Made by a program: the position numbers and the translations under genes. This document shows, piece after piece, positions 54,324-63,201 of a DNA stretch of 64,000 bases. A model generated the notes under the pieces. The model searched no databases and was not told the DNA's origin. It saw only the letters and a program-made list of their open reading frames with translations. The stretch's first letter is position 1; each line of letters starts with the position of its first letter. This stretch comes from an uncultured Prochlorococcus sp. (lineage in GTDB: Bacteria > Cyanobacteriota > Cyanobacteriia > PCC-6307 > Cyanobiaceae): positions 1 to 64,000 of the forward strand of contig CACPKH010000006.1 of assembly GCA_902634515.1 (NCBI GenBank), read 5' to 3'.

Positions 54324-56189
54324 ATGCCGATTCGTCAAGACGAAAATCAACCGAATAGGCGTTTTGGAATTATAAACCTTGTTTTAATTGGATTTGGTGC
54401 TCTTTTGCTTTTTAGCAGTTTCTTCCCAAACCAGAGCATGCAAGTGCCTCGTGTACCTTATTCGCTTTTTATAAATCAAGTTAATGACGGAGAAGTTAAA
54501 AGAGCATATATAACTCAAGAACAAATTAGATATGAGCTTGAGTCTCCTGGAGAAGGTTCTCCATCAGTTTTGGCAACTACGCCAATATTTGATATGGACC
54601 TTCCTCAGAGACTTGAAAGTAAGGGCGTTGAATTTGCAGCTGCTCCTCCTAAAAAACCAAATATTTTTACAACTATTCTTAGCTGGGTAGTCCCACCGTT
54701 GATTTTTATCCTAGTGCTTCAATTTTTTGCAAGAAGAAGCATGGGTGGAGGCGGTGCTCAAGGTGCTTTAAGTTTCACAAAAAGCAAAGCAAAAGTATAT
54801 GTTCCTGATGAAGAGTCTCGAGTAACTTTTGCCGATGTTGCTGGTGTCGATGAAGCTAAAGATGAGTTGACCGAGATAGTTGACTTTTTAAAGAGACCTC
54901 AAAGATATTCAGATATTGGAGCGCGAATACCAAAAGGTGTTTTACTAGTTGGGCCTCCTGGAACTGGTAAAACCTTACTTTCTAAGGCTGTAGCAGGTGA
55001 AGCAGAAGTTCCCTTTTTTATTATCTCAGGATCAGAGTTTGTTGAACTCTTTGTAGGTGCTGGAGCTGCAAGAGTAAGAGATTTATTTGAACAAGCAAAG
55101 AAGAAAGCTCCTTGCATAATTTTTATTGATGAGCTTGATGCGATTGGTAAGAGTAGATCCGGTTCTATGGGTGTTGTAGGAGGCAATGATGAAAGAGAGC
55201 AAACTTTGAATCAATTGCTTACTGAAATGGATGGTTTTGCCTCTGCAGACAAACCAGTGATTGTATTGGCAGCGACTAATCAGCCTGAAGTGCTTGATGC
55301 GGCACTTTTAAGGCCAGGGCGATTTGACAGACAGGTACTTGTAGACAGGCCAGATCTTTCTGGAAGAAAAACAATTCTAGAAATTTATACTAAGAAGGTA
55401 AAATTGGCTGATGAGATAGATTTAGACTTGATAGCTCAGGCTACTAGCGGATTTGCAGGTGCTGACTTAGCAAATATGGTTAATGAAGCAGCCCTATTGG
55501 CTGCCAGATATAAACGAAATAAAGTAGAGCAACAAGACTTAAATGAGGCAATAGAGAGGGTAGTGGCAGGCTTAGAGAAGAAAAGTCGTGTTTTACAAGA
55601 AGATGAAAAGAAAGTTGTTGCTTATCACGAAGTAGGTCATGCAATAGTTGGACACCTTATGCCTGGGGGTTCAAAGGTTGCAAAAATTTCAATAGTTCCT
55701 AGAGGGATGAGTGCTCTAGGTTATACGCTGCAATTGCCTACTGAAGAGAGATTCCTGAACTCTAAGGAAGAGCTTAAAGGCCAAATAGCGACTTTATTAG
55801 GTGGTAGATCTGCTGAAGAAATTGTTTTTGGTAAAGTAACTACAGGTGCATCTAATGACTTACAAAGGGCAACAGATATAGCAGAACAAATGGTTGGTAC
55901 ATATGGAATGAGTGATATCTTGGGACCATTGGCTTATGACAAACAAGGTGGTGGTACTTTCCTTGGTGGAAATAACAATCCAAGGAGAGCCGTAAGTGAT
56001 GCGACAGCCCAAGCTATTGATAAGGAAGTTAGATCTTTAGTAGATGATGCTCATGAAAATGCTCTTCGGATACTAAAACATAATTTACCTTTGCTCGAAG
56101 ACATCGCTCAGCAAATTCTCGAAAAAGAAGTTATCGAAGGTAATGACCTTAAAGATATTTTAGCTAAAAGCACTCTGCCCTCTCCCTGA
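54324..56189 (+). CDS. ftsH: ATP-dependent zinc metalloprotease FtsH
   Basis: A membrane AAA+ protease of 621 residues. Two membrane helices lie at about 16-33 and 116-134, followed by the ATPase with Walker A GPPGTGKT (210-217), [11 protein letters not shown], the SRH segment [15 protein letters not shown] and the metalloprotease with HEVGHA (about 435-440). In cyanobacteria FtsH hexamers remove damaged D1 protein of photosystem II and regulators; several paralogues exist and I cannot tell which this is. argF follows 64 bases later. Confidence 0.97.
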   Translation: MPIRQDENQPNRRFGIINLVLIGFGALLLFSSFFPNQSMQVPRVPYSLFINQVNDGEVKRAYITQEQIRYELESPGEGSPSVLATTPIFDMDLPQRLESKGVEFAAAPPKKPNIFTTILSWVVPPLIFILVLQFFARRSMGGGGAQGALSFTKSKAKVYVPDEESRVTFADVAGVDEAKDELTEIVDFLKRPQRYSDIGARIPKGVLLVGPPGTGKTLLSKAVAGEAEVPFFIISGSEFVELFVGAGAARVRDLFEQAKKKAPCIIFIDELDAIGKSRSGSMGVVGGNDEREQTLNQLLTEMDGFASADKPVIVLAATNQPEVLDAALLRPGRFDRQVLVDRPDLSGRKTILEIYTKKVKLADEIDLDLIAQATSGFAGADLANMVNEAALLAARYKRNKVEQQDLNEAIERVVAGLEKKSRVLQEDEKKVVAYHEVGHAIVGHLMPGGSKVAKISIVPRGMSALGYTLQLPTEERFLNSKEELKGQIATLLGGRSAEEIVFGKVTTGASNDLQRATDIAEQMVGTYGMSDILGPLAYDKQGGGTFLGGNNNPRRAVSDATAQAIDKEVRSLVDDAHENALRILKHNLPLLEDIAQQILEKEVIEGNDLKDILAKSTLPSP

Positions 56190-56253
56190 TAATTAGCAAT
56201 AGATTTATTGAATTGATCTTGAACTCAAGTAACGATTTTTTGGAAAACTATTT

Positions 56254-57210
56254 ATGGACACTTTATCTATTGAAATAGCTAAAGAGCTTGGTTCTTTAAA
56301 TGGTAAAGACTACCTATCTTCTTCTGATATTTCATTTGGGCAAATAAATGCCTTGCTTGGTCTAGCATCTCAATTGAAAAATAGGAAGAGACGAATAGAT
56401 TTAGGGAATCGTACATTAGGGTTGATTTTCAGCAAGGCCTCTACGAGAACACGAGTCAGTTTTCAAGTCGCTATGGCAAGACTTGGTGGCCAAGTAATTG
56501 ACTTAAATGCTCAGTCAACACAAATTGGGAGAGGTGAACCTATTAAAGACACAGCTAGAGTTCTTAGTCGTTATTGTGATGCATTAGCAATAAGAACTTA
56601 TGAGCATCAAGAAGTTATTGATTATGCCAATTGGGCATCAATTCCTGTGATAAATGCATTAACAGATTTAGAGCATCCATGCCAAGCTTTGGCTGACTTT
56701 CTTACAATTGAAGAAACATTTGGAACTCTTAAGGGGATAAATCTCGCATATATAGGTGATGGTAATAATGTTGCCAACTCATTAATGCTATGTGGAGCTC
56801 TATTGGGTGTAAATATTTCCGTTGCCTCTCCTAAGGATTTTGAACCAGACATTTCAATCGTTCAAAGGGCACGTTCATTGGCCATTAGTGGAGCATCTAT
56901 CCAAATTTCTAATGATCCATTGAAGGCTGTTAAAGGTGTAAATGTTATATATACAGATGTTTGGTCATCAATGGGGCAAGAGCAACAACAGGAAAGCAGG
57001 CGGTTGGCATTTCAAAAGTTTACTGTTAATAAAAGTTTTTTAGAAGAAGCCGACAAGAAAGCGATTGTCCTCCACTGTTTGCCTGCCCATAGAGGGGAAG
57101 AGATCTCTGATGAGGTTATAGAAAGCGAAAATAGTCGAATCTTTGATCAGGCGGAAAACCGAGTGCATGTTCAACAAGCACTTTTAGCGGCTTTATTAGG
57201 AGGACTCTAA
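56254..57210 (+). CDS. argF: Ornithine carbamoyltransferase
   Basis: Joins ornithine and carbamoyl phosphate to make citrulline in arginine synthesis. The carbamoyl-phosphate loop is SKASTRTRVSFQVAMARLGG (about residues 57-76). DTARVLSRYCDALAIRTYEH, LTDLEHPCQALADFLTI and the ornithine site in VLHCLPAHRGEEI follow. 318 residues. ArgD of the same pathway is at 17.9 kb. lexA follows 66 bases later. Confidence 0.96.
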   Translation: MDTLSIEIAKELGSLNGKDYLSSSDISFGQINALLGLASQLKNRKRRIDLGNRTLGLIFSKASTRTRVSFQVAMARLGGQVIDLNAQSTQIGRGEPIKDTARVLSRYCDALAIRTYEHQEVIDYANWASIPVINALTDLEHPCQALADFLTIEETFGTLKGINLAYIGDGNNVANSLMLCGALLGVNISVASPKDFEPDISIVQRARSLAISGASIQISNDPLKAVKGVNVIYTDVWSSMGQEQQQESRRLAFQKFTVNKSFLEEADKKAIVLHCLPAHRGEEISDEVIESENSRIFDQAENRVHVQQALLAALLGGL

Positions 57211-57234
57211 CGCTTGCGCTTTTAATCTTTTATA

Positions 57235-57248
57235 GGTACATATGTATT
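57235..57248 (+). promoter_or_regulatory. Near-consensus cyanobacterial SOS (LexA) box upstream of lexA
   Basis: GGTACATATGTATT at 57235-57248 matches the cyanobacterial LexA box RGTACNNNDGTWCB at every defined position but one (T instead of C at the 13th). It lies 28 bases before the lexA start codon, where an operator would give self-control. The motif is known for cyanobacteria; binding here is inferred. Confidence 0.6.
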
Positions 57249-57276
57249 AAGAACAAATCAATTACTTAAGAGCTCA

Positions 57277-57885
57277 ATGGGAGAAGAATCTTTAACTCCT
57301 GCTCAGAAGGAACTTTATGATTGGCTCTCTGACTTCATAAGTGCTAATCACCATAGTCCTTCAATTAGGCAAATGATGAAAGCTATGGGACTTCGTTCTC
57401 CTGCGCCAATTCAAAGTCGGTTGAAGCATCTGCAAGAGAAAGGATGGATTACTTGGTCAGAAGGCCAAGCAAGGACATTGCAATTATTAGGTGATGTTTT
57501 TACAGGCGTCCCAGTTCTTGGATCAGTCGCTGCTGGAGGATTAGTTGAAGCTTTTGATGATGTTCAAGAAACACTTGATTTAAATTCAATACTTCAAACC
57601 AAAGGTCTGTTTGCGTTAACTGTTAACGGCGATTCTATGATTGATTCATATATTGCTGATGGAGATATGGTTTTAATGGAACCCGTTAATGATGCTTTGC
57701 AAATAAGAAATGGCACAGTTGTAAGTGCAATGGTTCCTGGTTCAGGTACAACGCTTAAACATTTCTTCAGGCAAGGATCAAAAGTTAGGCTTGAGGCTGC
57801 TAATCCTGCTTATGAACCTATTGAGATCAGTGCTGAAAATGTCCAGGTGCAGGGAAAACTATTGGCTGTATGGAGAAAAACCTGA
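57277..57885 (+). CDS. lexA: SOS repressor LexA
   Basis: A self-cleaving repressor of DNA-damage genes, 202 residues. The winged-helix DNA-binding part (about 1-70) has SPSIRQMMKAMGLRSPAPIQSRLKHLQEKGWI. The cleavage site is Ala86-Gly87 in SVAAGGLVEAF, and the peptidase pair is Ser120 (NGDSMIDS) and Lys161 (TTLKHFF), so cleavage should work. A near-consensus SOS box lies upstream. This is the last core gene before the polysaccharide cluster, which is transcribed towards it. Confidence 0.96.
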   Translation: MGEESLTPAQKELYDWLSDFISANHHSPSIRQMMKAMGLRSPAPIQSRLKHLQEKGWITWSEGQARTLQLLGDVFTGVPVLGSVAAGGLVEAFDDVQETLDLNSILQTKGLFALTVNGDSMIDSYIADGDMVLMEPVNDALQIRNGTVVSAMVPGSGTTLKHFFRQGSKVRLEAANPAYEPIEISAENVQVQGKLLAVWRKT

Positions 57886-57937
57886 AACTTATCAAAGGAA
57901 TATTTTCAAAAATTTCTATCTTGGAAATTTATCTTAT

Positions 57938-58999
57938 TTATAGAAAGATATTTTGGTATGGGACCCAGCAGGATGCATGATTAGCAAATGATAGCCATGT
58001 TAATAATGTTATAAATGAAAAAGATATTATTAAAAGTTCCCAAATATTCTTTGAAATAGAAAATAATTCTAAATCAGGCAATCTAGACCCAATATATACT
58101 TGAATAGGAATTAGATATAAGGAAAGTCTATAAGTAGCAGTAGCCTTTAGGAGCAATAACATAGGGAAGGAAAGTAGGGAGCCTATAGATAGAATTATCC
58201 AAAACTTTTTCGCTTTATTGGGTAATTGAAATTTCTGATAATTTAATAAATAGATAGCACCAGGAATTGCATTTAGTGAAAGAAGAAAAATAGCACCCTT
58301 TGCTGGTGGAAGATTATTTTGTAATTCATAATGTACGTACACCCAAATATACCAAGAAATTTTTTCAAAATTATATAAAAATAAAACTATTAATGTAGTA
58401 AATAATATCGCAGCATACAAATAGTTCTTTAATTTATTCACCCCATTCCCTCCTAAAGGCACTAGTGATCCTGGAATAAGAGTTATGATTGATGTTCTAT
58501 GAAAAGATAAAGAGACTAATGAAACAATAAAATAATAGAACTTATATGACTTCTCAAGCATTAGAGCGCCTAACATAAAAAATGCTATTGCAATCCCTTG
58601 CCTTAAGAACCCAAAACCTATAACAGTAATCAAATACGAAAAGGCAATATTTAATGCAAGGAACGGCCTTGGTGAGTTATGACAAAATATAAGAACAGGT
58701 ATAAGAAAAATTAAACTACTTATGAAAATAAAAAATTCAAATGAACCTCCTAAATAAGAAGAAACACGCACCAAAATGTTAAAACCAAAATCTTTTTGAT
58801 AATCGACTACATTGTTTATTTCAGAGAATATTCTCTTATAACTAATAGTATCACAGCCTATCTGAGTTCTTAGAGACATGAAAAATATGAGAATTGAACT
58901 AATAGTAAAAAAATATATTTTGGAAAGTCTCTTGCCCCTTGAACTTTCCTTGAAGGATAATATTGAGATTAATAAAGATATTATTAGATAAGGCAACAT
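57938..58999 (-). CDS. EpsG-family polysaccharide polymerase (Wzy-like)
   Basis: A 353-residue membrane protein with about ten helices, which fits the EpsG family of exopolysaccharide repeat-unit polymerases. Marks are the early SLRTQIGCDTISYKRIF (the GxDxxxY loop), IGFGFLRQGIAIAFFMLGA (the LRQxIA motif) and SLSFHRTSIITL. It would join sugar repeat units outside the membrane. It is the last gene of the minus-strand cluster, 27 bases after the glycosyltransferase. The DNA is visibly richer in A and T than the core genes, with many ATA isoleucine codons. Confidence 0.78.
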   Translation of the reverse strand: MLPYLIISLLISILSFKESSRGKRLSKIYFFTISSILIFFMSLRTQIGCDTISYKRIFSEINNVVDYQKDFGFNILVRVSSYLGGSFEFFIFISSLIFLIPVLIFCHNSPRPFLALNIAFSYLITVIGFGFLRQGIAIAFFMLGALMLEKSYKFYYFIVSLVSLSFHRTSIITLIPGSLVPLGGNGVNKLKNYLYAAILFTTLIVLFLYNFEKISWYIWVYVHYELQNNLPPAKGAIFLLSLNAIPGAIYLLNYQKFQLPNKAKKFWIILSIGSLLSFPMLLLLKATATYRLSLYLIPIQVYIGSRLPDLELFSISKNIWELLIISFSFITLLTWLSFANHASCWVPYQNIFL

Positions 59000-59026
59000 A
59001 ACTAATGATTGTTTTGCTTGATAACT

Positions 59027-60172
59027 TTATATATATTCATTATAAACTTTAAAGATAATATCATTTATTATATCTATAGAATATTTGTTTATAGCATTTT
59101 TGCGTGCTTTTTCTCCATAAGATATTGCTATATCCATGTTTAGGATTAAGGATTTTATTGCCTCTTTTAATTTGATAGATTCCTTAGCAGGAACAATCAA
59201 GCCTGAAACTTTATCCTCAACTATCTCTCTACATCCTGGAACATCTGTTGTTATGATTGGTAGTCCCATTGAAGAAGACTCAATGAGTGATAAAGATAGA
59301 CCCTCTCTCCACGAGGGAAGAACAACTATATCTGCTTTGTAGTAAAGTTTTCTTATAAATGATGCTTTGCCATGAAAGATTATATTCTTAGCGCTTTGAG
59401 TTATTAGATCAAGCTCTTTACTAGTTAAAGAGCTTCTATTTCCTTTGTCTAACGTTCCTGCAATATTAAGTATGAAATCAAAGCCATCGTCCCACAAAGC
59501 ATTGCAAGCAGTTAAAAGTTCTAAAAAGCCTTTTTCTTTTATAACTCTCGCTGGAAAAAGTAATTGCAAGGGTTGATTAGCTTGCTTTTTCTCGGTTAAT
59601 GGTGAGAAGTAATCAGTATCAACTCCTGAACCATTAATAATTACTGAGTTATTCTTACTGCAGAGACCTAATTTCTGGAGTATAGCTTGATCAGCTTTAT
59701 TATGAAAAAATACTTTTGTTAAATTCGAATTGAAAGCAAACTTATAAATAGGTCTAATTAATAGATTGATAAGCTTTAATATTCTGTTATTATTAAAAAA
59801 TGTTGGGCCTAGACCAGTAATGTGATTAATTACTTTACTTTTAGTTGATACCCTAGCTGCAACTCCACCATACAAGCAACCTTTCATAGTGAAGTTATGA
59901 ATAATATCTGGACTAATTCTTTTGTATAAGATAATAAGAGAGATTAGTGAATACAACTCTTTTACTGGGTTAATAGAGCGTCTATCTAGGTCCCACTTGA
60001 TAAATTTTATGCTTTTCTCCTTTAGCATATTTGTATAAGAATCTTTAGGTGCAATTAGGATTACGTTGTAATTATTAGATATCAGCTTCTCAATTAGTTT
60101 CAGTCTGAAGTTGTAAAGATACCAACTTGTATTTGCTAAAAGAATTATAGTTTTTGGTCTAACCTCTACCAC
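59027..60172 (-). CDS. Glycosyltransferase, GT-B fold, family 4-like
   Basis: A 381-residue enzyme. The N-terminal Rossmann half starts TIILLANTSWYLYNFRLKLIEKL and has IIHNFTMKGCLYGGVAARV and NHITGLGPTFF. The C-terminal nucleotide-sugar half has LLFPARVIKEKGFLELLTAC, VVLPSWREGLSLSLIESSSMGLPIITTDVPGCREIV, the EGxxxxxxE motif of GT4. The opening resembles PglA-type N-acetylgalactosaminyltransferases of lipid-linked glycans, but the sugar cannot be known. It lies 143 bases downstream of the next glycosyltransferase in the same direction. Confidence 0.85.
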   Translation of the reverse strand: MVEVRPKTIILLANTSWYLYNFRLKLIEKLISNNYNVILIAPKDSYTNMLKEKSIKFIKWDLDRRSINPVKELYSLISLIILYKRISPDIIHNFTMKGCLYGGVAARVSTKSKVINHITGLGPTFFNNNRILKLINLLIRPIYKFAFNSNLTKVFFHNKADQAILQKLGLCSKNNSVIINGSGVDTDYFSPLTEKKQANQPLQLLFPARVIKEKGFLELLTACNALWDDGFDFILNIAGTLDKGNRSSLTSKELDLITQSAKNIIFHGKASFIRKLYYKADIVVLPSWREGLSLSLIESSSMGLPIITTDVPGCREIVEDKVSGLIVPAKESIKLKEAIKSLILNMDIAISYGEKARKNAINKYSIDIINDIIFKVYNEYI

Positions 60173-60315
60173 TTAAAAGATAAAGCATAATATTTTCATT
60201 ATACACTGCAGAACAGTCACACGCTTTTATAGGTTAAAGATATCTAAAAAGACTTTTATTAGTCCATACATTTCTATTCATAGAATATCTAATCATTAAT
60301 AAGATAGTTAAAATC

Positions 60316-61431
60316 CTATATGTATATATTCTCATATCTATTTATCATTAGATCTAGACCAAAAAACTCCTCTACCCTTTCTCGAGCTAATTGTCCTTTA
60401 CTTAATAAGTCATCATTCATTGAGCTTATAATCGCTTTTGATAATTCTTCTGGCGATTTCACCTTGACAACCCAACCAGCATTACCAATTATATTTTTCG
60501 AGTCACCAGCATTAGTACTTATGCATGGGATAGCACATGACATGGTTTGAATTAATATATTAGGAAAGCCTTCTTTAATAGAACTGGAAACATAAATGTC
60601 AAGGGAATTGATTAATTCATAAATATTAGTGGACTCCTCAAGTAGTATCAAATTCTCAGACAAACCAAGAGTTTTTATTAACTTCCAAAGAAACTTGTTT
60701 TTGCTGCTAATACCTCTACCTACTAATAGACACTTAAATTTAATACTTTTATCTTTTAAAATTGATAGAGATTTTAACAGGTTATTATAATCTTTATTAG
60801 GATGAAACCTTGCGATCATACCAATCAGAAAATCTTTATTATTTAGATTTAATCTTTTTCGTACTTTTAATCCTAGTTCTTTGTCTGGTTTGTAGGTATT
60901 AGTGCATACACCAAGAGGTATAAAAGTAATAGCAGTTCTCTTATACCCTGCAAGTATATGATTATTAGCTCCAATCTCTGAACAACTTATTATTTTATGC
61001 GGAATATATTTAGAAAGAAATGCTAATAATCTTATTGCAAGTATATTTCTAAAATTACTATTTGCTGGCATATAGTCGTTGACTATGCTCCAGTAGATTT
61101 TCTTTACTCCAGAAAACTTTGCAACGAGACCACCAATGAAATCTGCAAATGGTAGCCATGTATGCACTATGTCAGGGCTGTAGAATTTTATTATCTTATG
61201 CAATCTAATAAGCTTATTTAGAAAAAATAAACTCGGTTTTAATTCTAGAGCAATTACTATAAAACCTAACTTTTTAAGTTTTTTACCATAATAATCCAGA
61301 TGACCAAGGGAGATAACAACGTGGTCAATCCCTTTACTTTTCATTACAACATTGCTCAATGCTGTTTCGGCACCGCCGATTTTTAATCCAGTAATAATAT
61401 GTAAAACCTTTGGTCTTTGATTTTTTTTCAT
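60316..61431 (-). CDS. Glycosyltransferase, GT-B fold, family 4-like
   Basis: A 371-residue enzyme distinct from its neighbour. It starts KVLHIITGLKIGGAETALSNVV, a GT4 opening with the GGAE loop, then HTWLPFADFIGGLVAKF. The second half has LIGMIARFHPNKDYNNLLKSL, LVGRGISSKN and SSSIKEGFPNILIQTMSCAIPCISTNAGDSKNIIG, which holds the acceptor Glu. The substrate is unknown. It is 31 bases downstream of the ABC transporter and has the same AT-rich composition. Confidence 0.86.
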   Translation of the reverse strand: MKKNQRPKVLHIITGLKIGGAETALSNVVMKSKGIDHVVISLGHLDYYGKKLKKLGFIVIALELKPSLFFLNKLIRLHKIIKFYSPDIVHTWLPFADFIGGLVAKFSGVKKIYWSIVNDYMPANSNFRNILAIRLLAFLSKYIPHKIISCSEIGANNHILAGYKRTAITFIPLGVCTNTYKPDKELGLKVRKRLNLNNKDFLIGMIARFHPNKDYNNLLKSLSILKDKSIKFKCLLVGRGISSKNKFLWKLIKTLGLSENLILLEESTNIYELINSLDIYVSSSIKEGFPNILIQTMSCAIPCISTNAGDSKNIIGNAGWVVKVKSPEELSKAIISSMNDDLLSKGQLARERVEEFFGLDLMINRYENIYI

Positions 61432-61462
61432 CCCTGCTTTAATAAAGTTTCTCTATATACCG

Positions 61463-63175
61463 TTAGTTTATATTATTATAATTAACTCTCTGAGATATTT
61501 CACCATCTTCTAAGAAATATATTATATCTGATTCCTTGGCTAAACTTTCCTTATGAGTTATAAGTAATATTGTCAACTTGCCTTTCAGCTTATTAAGGCT
61601 AGAAATTATACTTCCTTCTGAAGCCTTGTCTAAAGCGCTAGTAGGCTCATCAAGTATCAATAACTTGGGATCCCTATATAGAGCCCTGGCTAATGCAATC
61701 CTCTGCCTTTGACCTCCAGAAAATCTTGCACCTCTTTCCATAACACATTCATTTATTCCATTAGGAAGATTCTGAATAAATCCCCATGCATTTGCTTTTT
61801 TTAATGAATCTATTACTTTATTTCTATCAATCTCTTTTTCACCCAAAGCAACATTATAAGCAATGGATTCATTGGCTAAATAATTATCCTGCATCACAAT
61901 CCCTATCCTTGAACGCCAACTAATTATATTTTTAGAATTCAAAGACTGGTTGCCTATCGTTATATAACCTTTAGAAGGCTTTATTAAGCCAGTTAGTATA
62001 TCTGAGATTGTTGATTTTCCAGAACCTGATTTACCAAGTATTGTAACCATAGTATTTTCTTTAATAATAAGATTTAAATTGCTAATGATATTTTTAGAGT
62101 TTGGATATGCAAACTCAATTGAGCTAAAAACTATGTCTCCTTTAATATCTATACTTGTATTCTTAAACTCACTTTCAACTTCCTGATGTTTTATAGCAAT
62201 CTTTAATCTTTCTTGGTATGATTTTGGCCACGAAACAAGAGCTGTTGCCTCTAAGAGCCTAAATTGAAGGTTAAATATATTTGGAGCCATCCTTATAAAT
62301 AAGGCCAAGGATAATAGTAAGCTATAGCTACTAGAACTAGTATAAATTATATATATTAAAACTATTAGGATAAATACGGAAGATAAAATTTGCATTATAC
62401 CCTTAGTTAAATAACTTGAAGTCATTGCTCTTTCATAAGCCTTTCCAAAATCTTTGTAAATTCTATAAGAATCCTTTTTGACTTGTTTGTTTAGATTTCC
62501 TACTCTTAGATATTTTAGATTTCCAAAAATAGATCCAGAAGAATTTCCTATGGATGAAGTTATTTTAGATAAGTCTTTGCCGAGCCTCTCTGCTCTTCTA
62601 GCAAACCTTTGATATATTTTGTAAGCAAAAATACCATATAGTATTAATATTATTAAGGAATCTCTAACTAGTAATAAAGATAGGCATAAATAAGTAAAGG
62701 ATATACAGAAATAAGTGATCCCAGAAATAAAGTACATGCAGCCTGTAGATATTTGCTCTCCTTCAGCAATAATAGATTTTGCAATATCACCTTGTTTGAT
62801 CTTTAGAAAGTGCACCCATTCCATTTTTAATAACGCATCAGTCGTTTTAGTCCTTACTAACTTTTCTACTAAGGATTTTATTCTAAGTACATATTTTTGT
62901 GATAGGAAATATAAAACTGATGCTGATATTGCAAATATTATGAATATTGAAAGAAGGTATAACTTGCTTTCGTTATTAATTAATAGGTTTGAATTTACGA
63001 AAGAGATATCATCAGCATAACTCCTGGCTTTTAACTCATTAATAATCTCTACCAATATATAAATAGCATAAGCTTCTGAGAAAGCACCAATTATTGAGGA
63101 TGCTATAGCTATAGATGCTTCTTTCTTAAATCCTTTAATAAAAGTCCAATAATTAATAAAAAGTTCTTTAATCAT
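61463..63175 (-). CDS. ABC exporter, permease-ATPase fusion (PglK/MsbA-like lipid-oligosaccharide flippase)
   Basis: A 570-residue half-transporter. About six membrane helices lie in the first 320 residues. The ATPase has Walker A GKSGSGKST (381-389), the Q-loop SRIGIVMQDNYLANESIAYNVALG, signature FSGGQRQRIALARALYR and Walker B LLILDEPTSALD. With glycosyltransferases and a polymerase beside it, the likely cargo is a lipid-linked sugar chain; PglK of Campylobacter is the model. A lipid or peptide exporter is possible. It is 26 bases downstream of the epimerase gene. Confidence 0.85.
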   Translation of the reverse strand: MIKELFINYWTFIKGFKKEASIAIASSIIGAFSEAYAIYILVEIINELKARSYADDISFVNSNLLINNESKLYLLSIFIIFAISASVLYFLSQKYVLRIKSLVEKLVRTKTTDALLKMEWVHFLKIKQGDIAKSIIAEGEQISTGCMYFISGITYFCISFTYLCLSLLLVRDSLIILILYGIFAYKIYQRFARRAERLGKDLSKITSSIGNSSGSIFGNLKYLRVGNLNKQVKKDSYRIYKDFGKAYERAMTSSYLTKGIMQILSSVFILIVLIYIIYTSSSSYSLLLSLALFIRMAPNIFNLQFRLLEATALVSWPKSYQERLKIAIKHQEVESEFKNTSIDIKGDIVFSSIEFAYPNSKNIISNLNLIIKENTMVTILGKSGSGKSTISDILTGLIKPSKGYITIGNQSLNSKNIISWRSRIGIVMQDNYLANESIAYNVALGEKEIDRNKVIDSLKKANAWGFIQNLPNGINECVMERGARFSGGQRQRIALARALYRDPKLLILDEPTSALDKASEGSIISSLNKLKGKLTILLITHKESLAKESDIIYFLEDGEISQRVNYNNIN

Positions 63176-63201
63176 ATTTATTCTAACTTCTTTAAAATTT
63201 A

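Noticed and set aside
57886-57937. Hairpin TTTCTAT/ATAGAAA between lexA and the polymerase gene as terminator
   Set aside because: Only seven AT-rich pairs around a long loop with no clean T-run; too weak to call.
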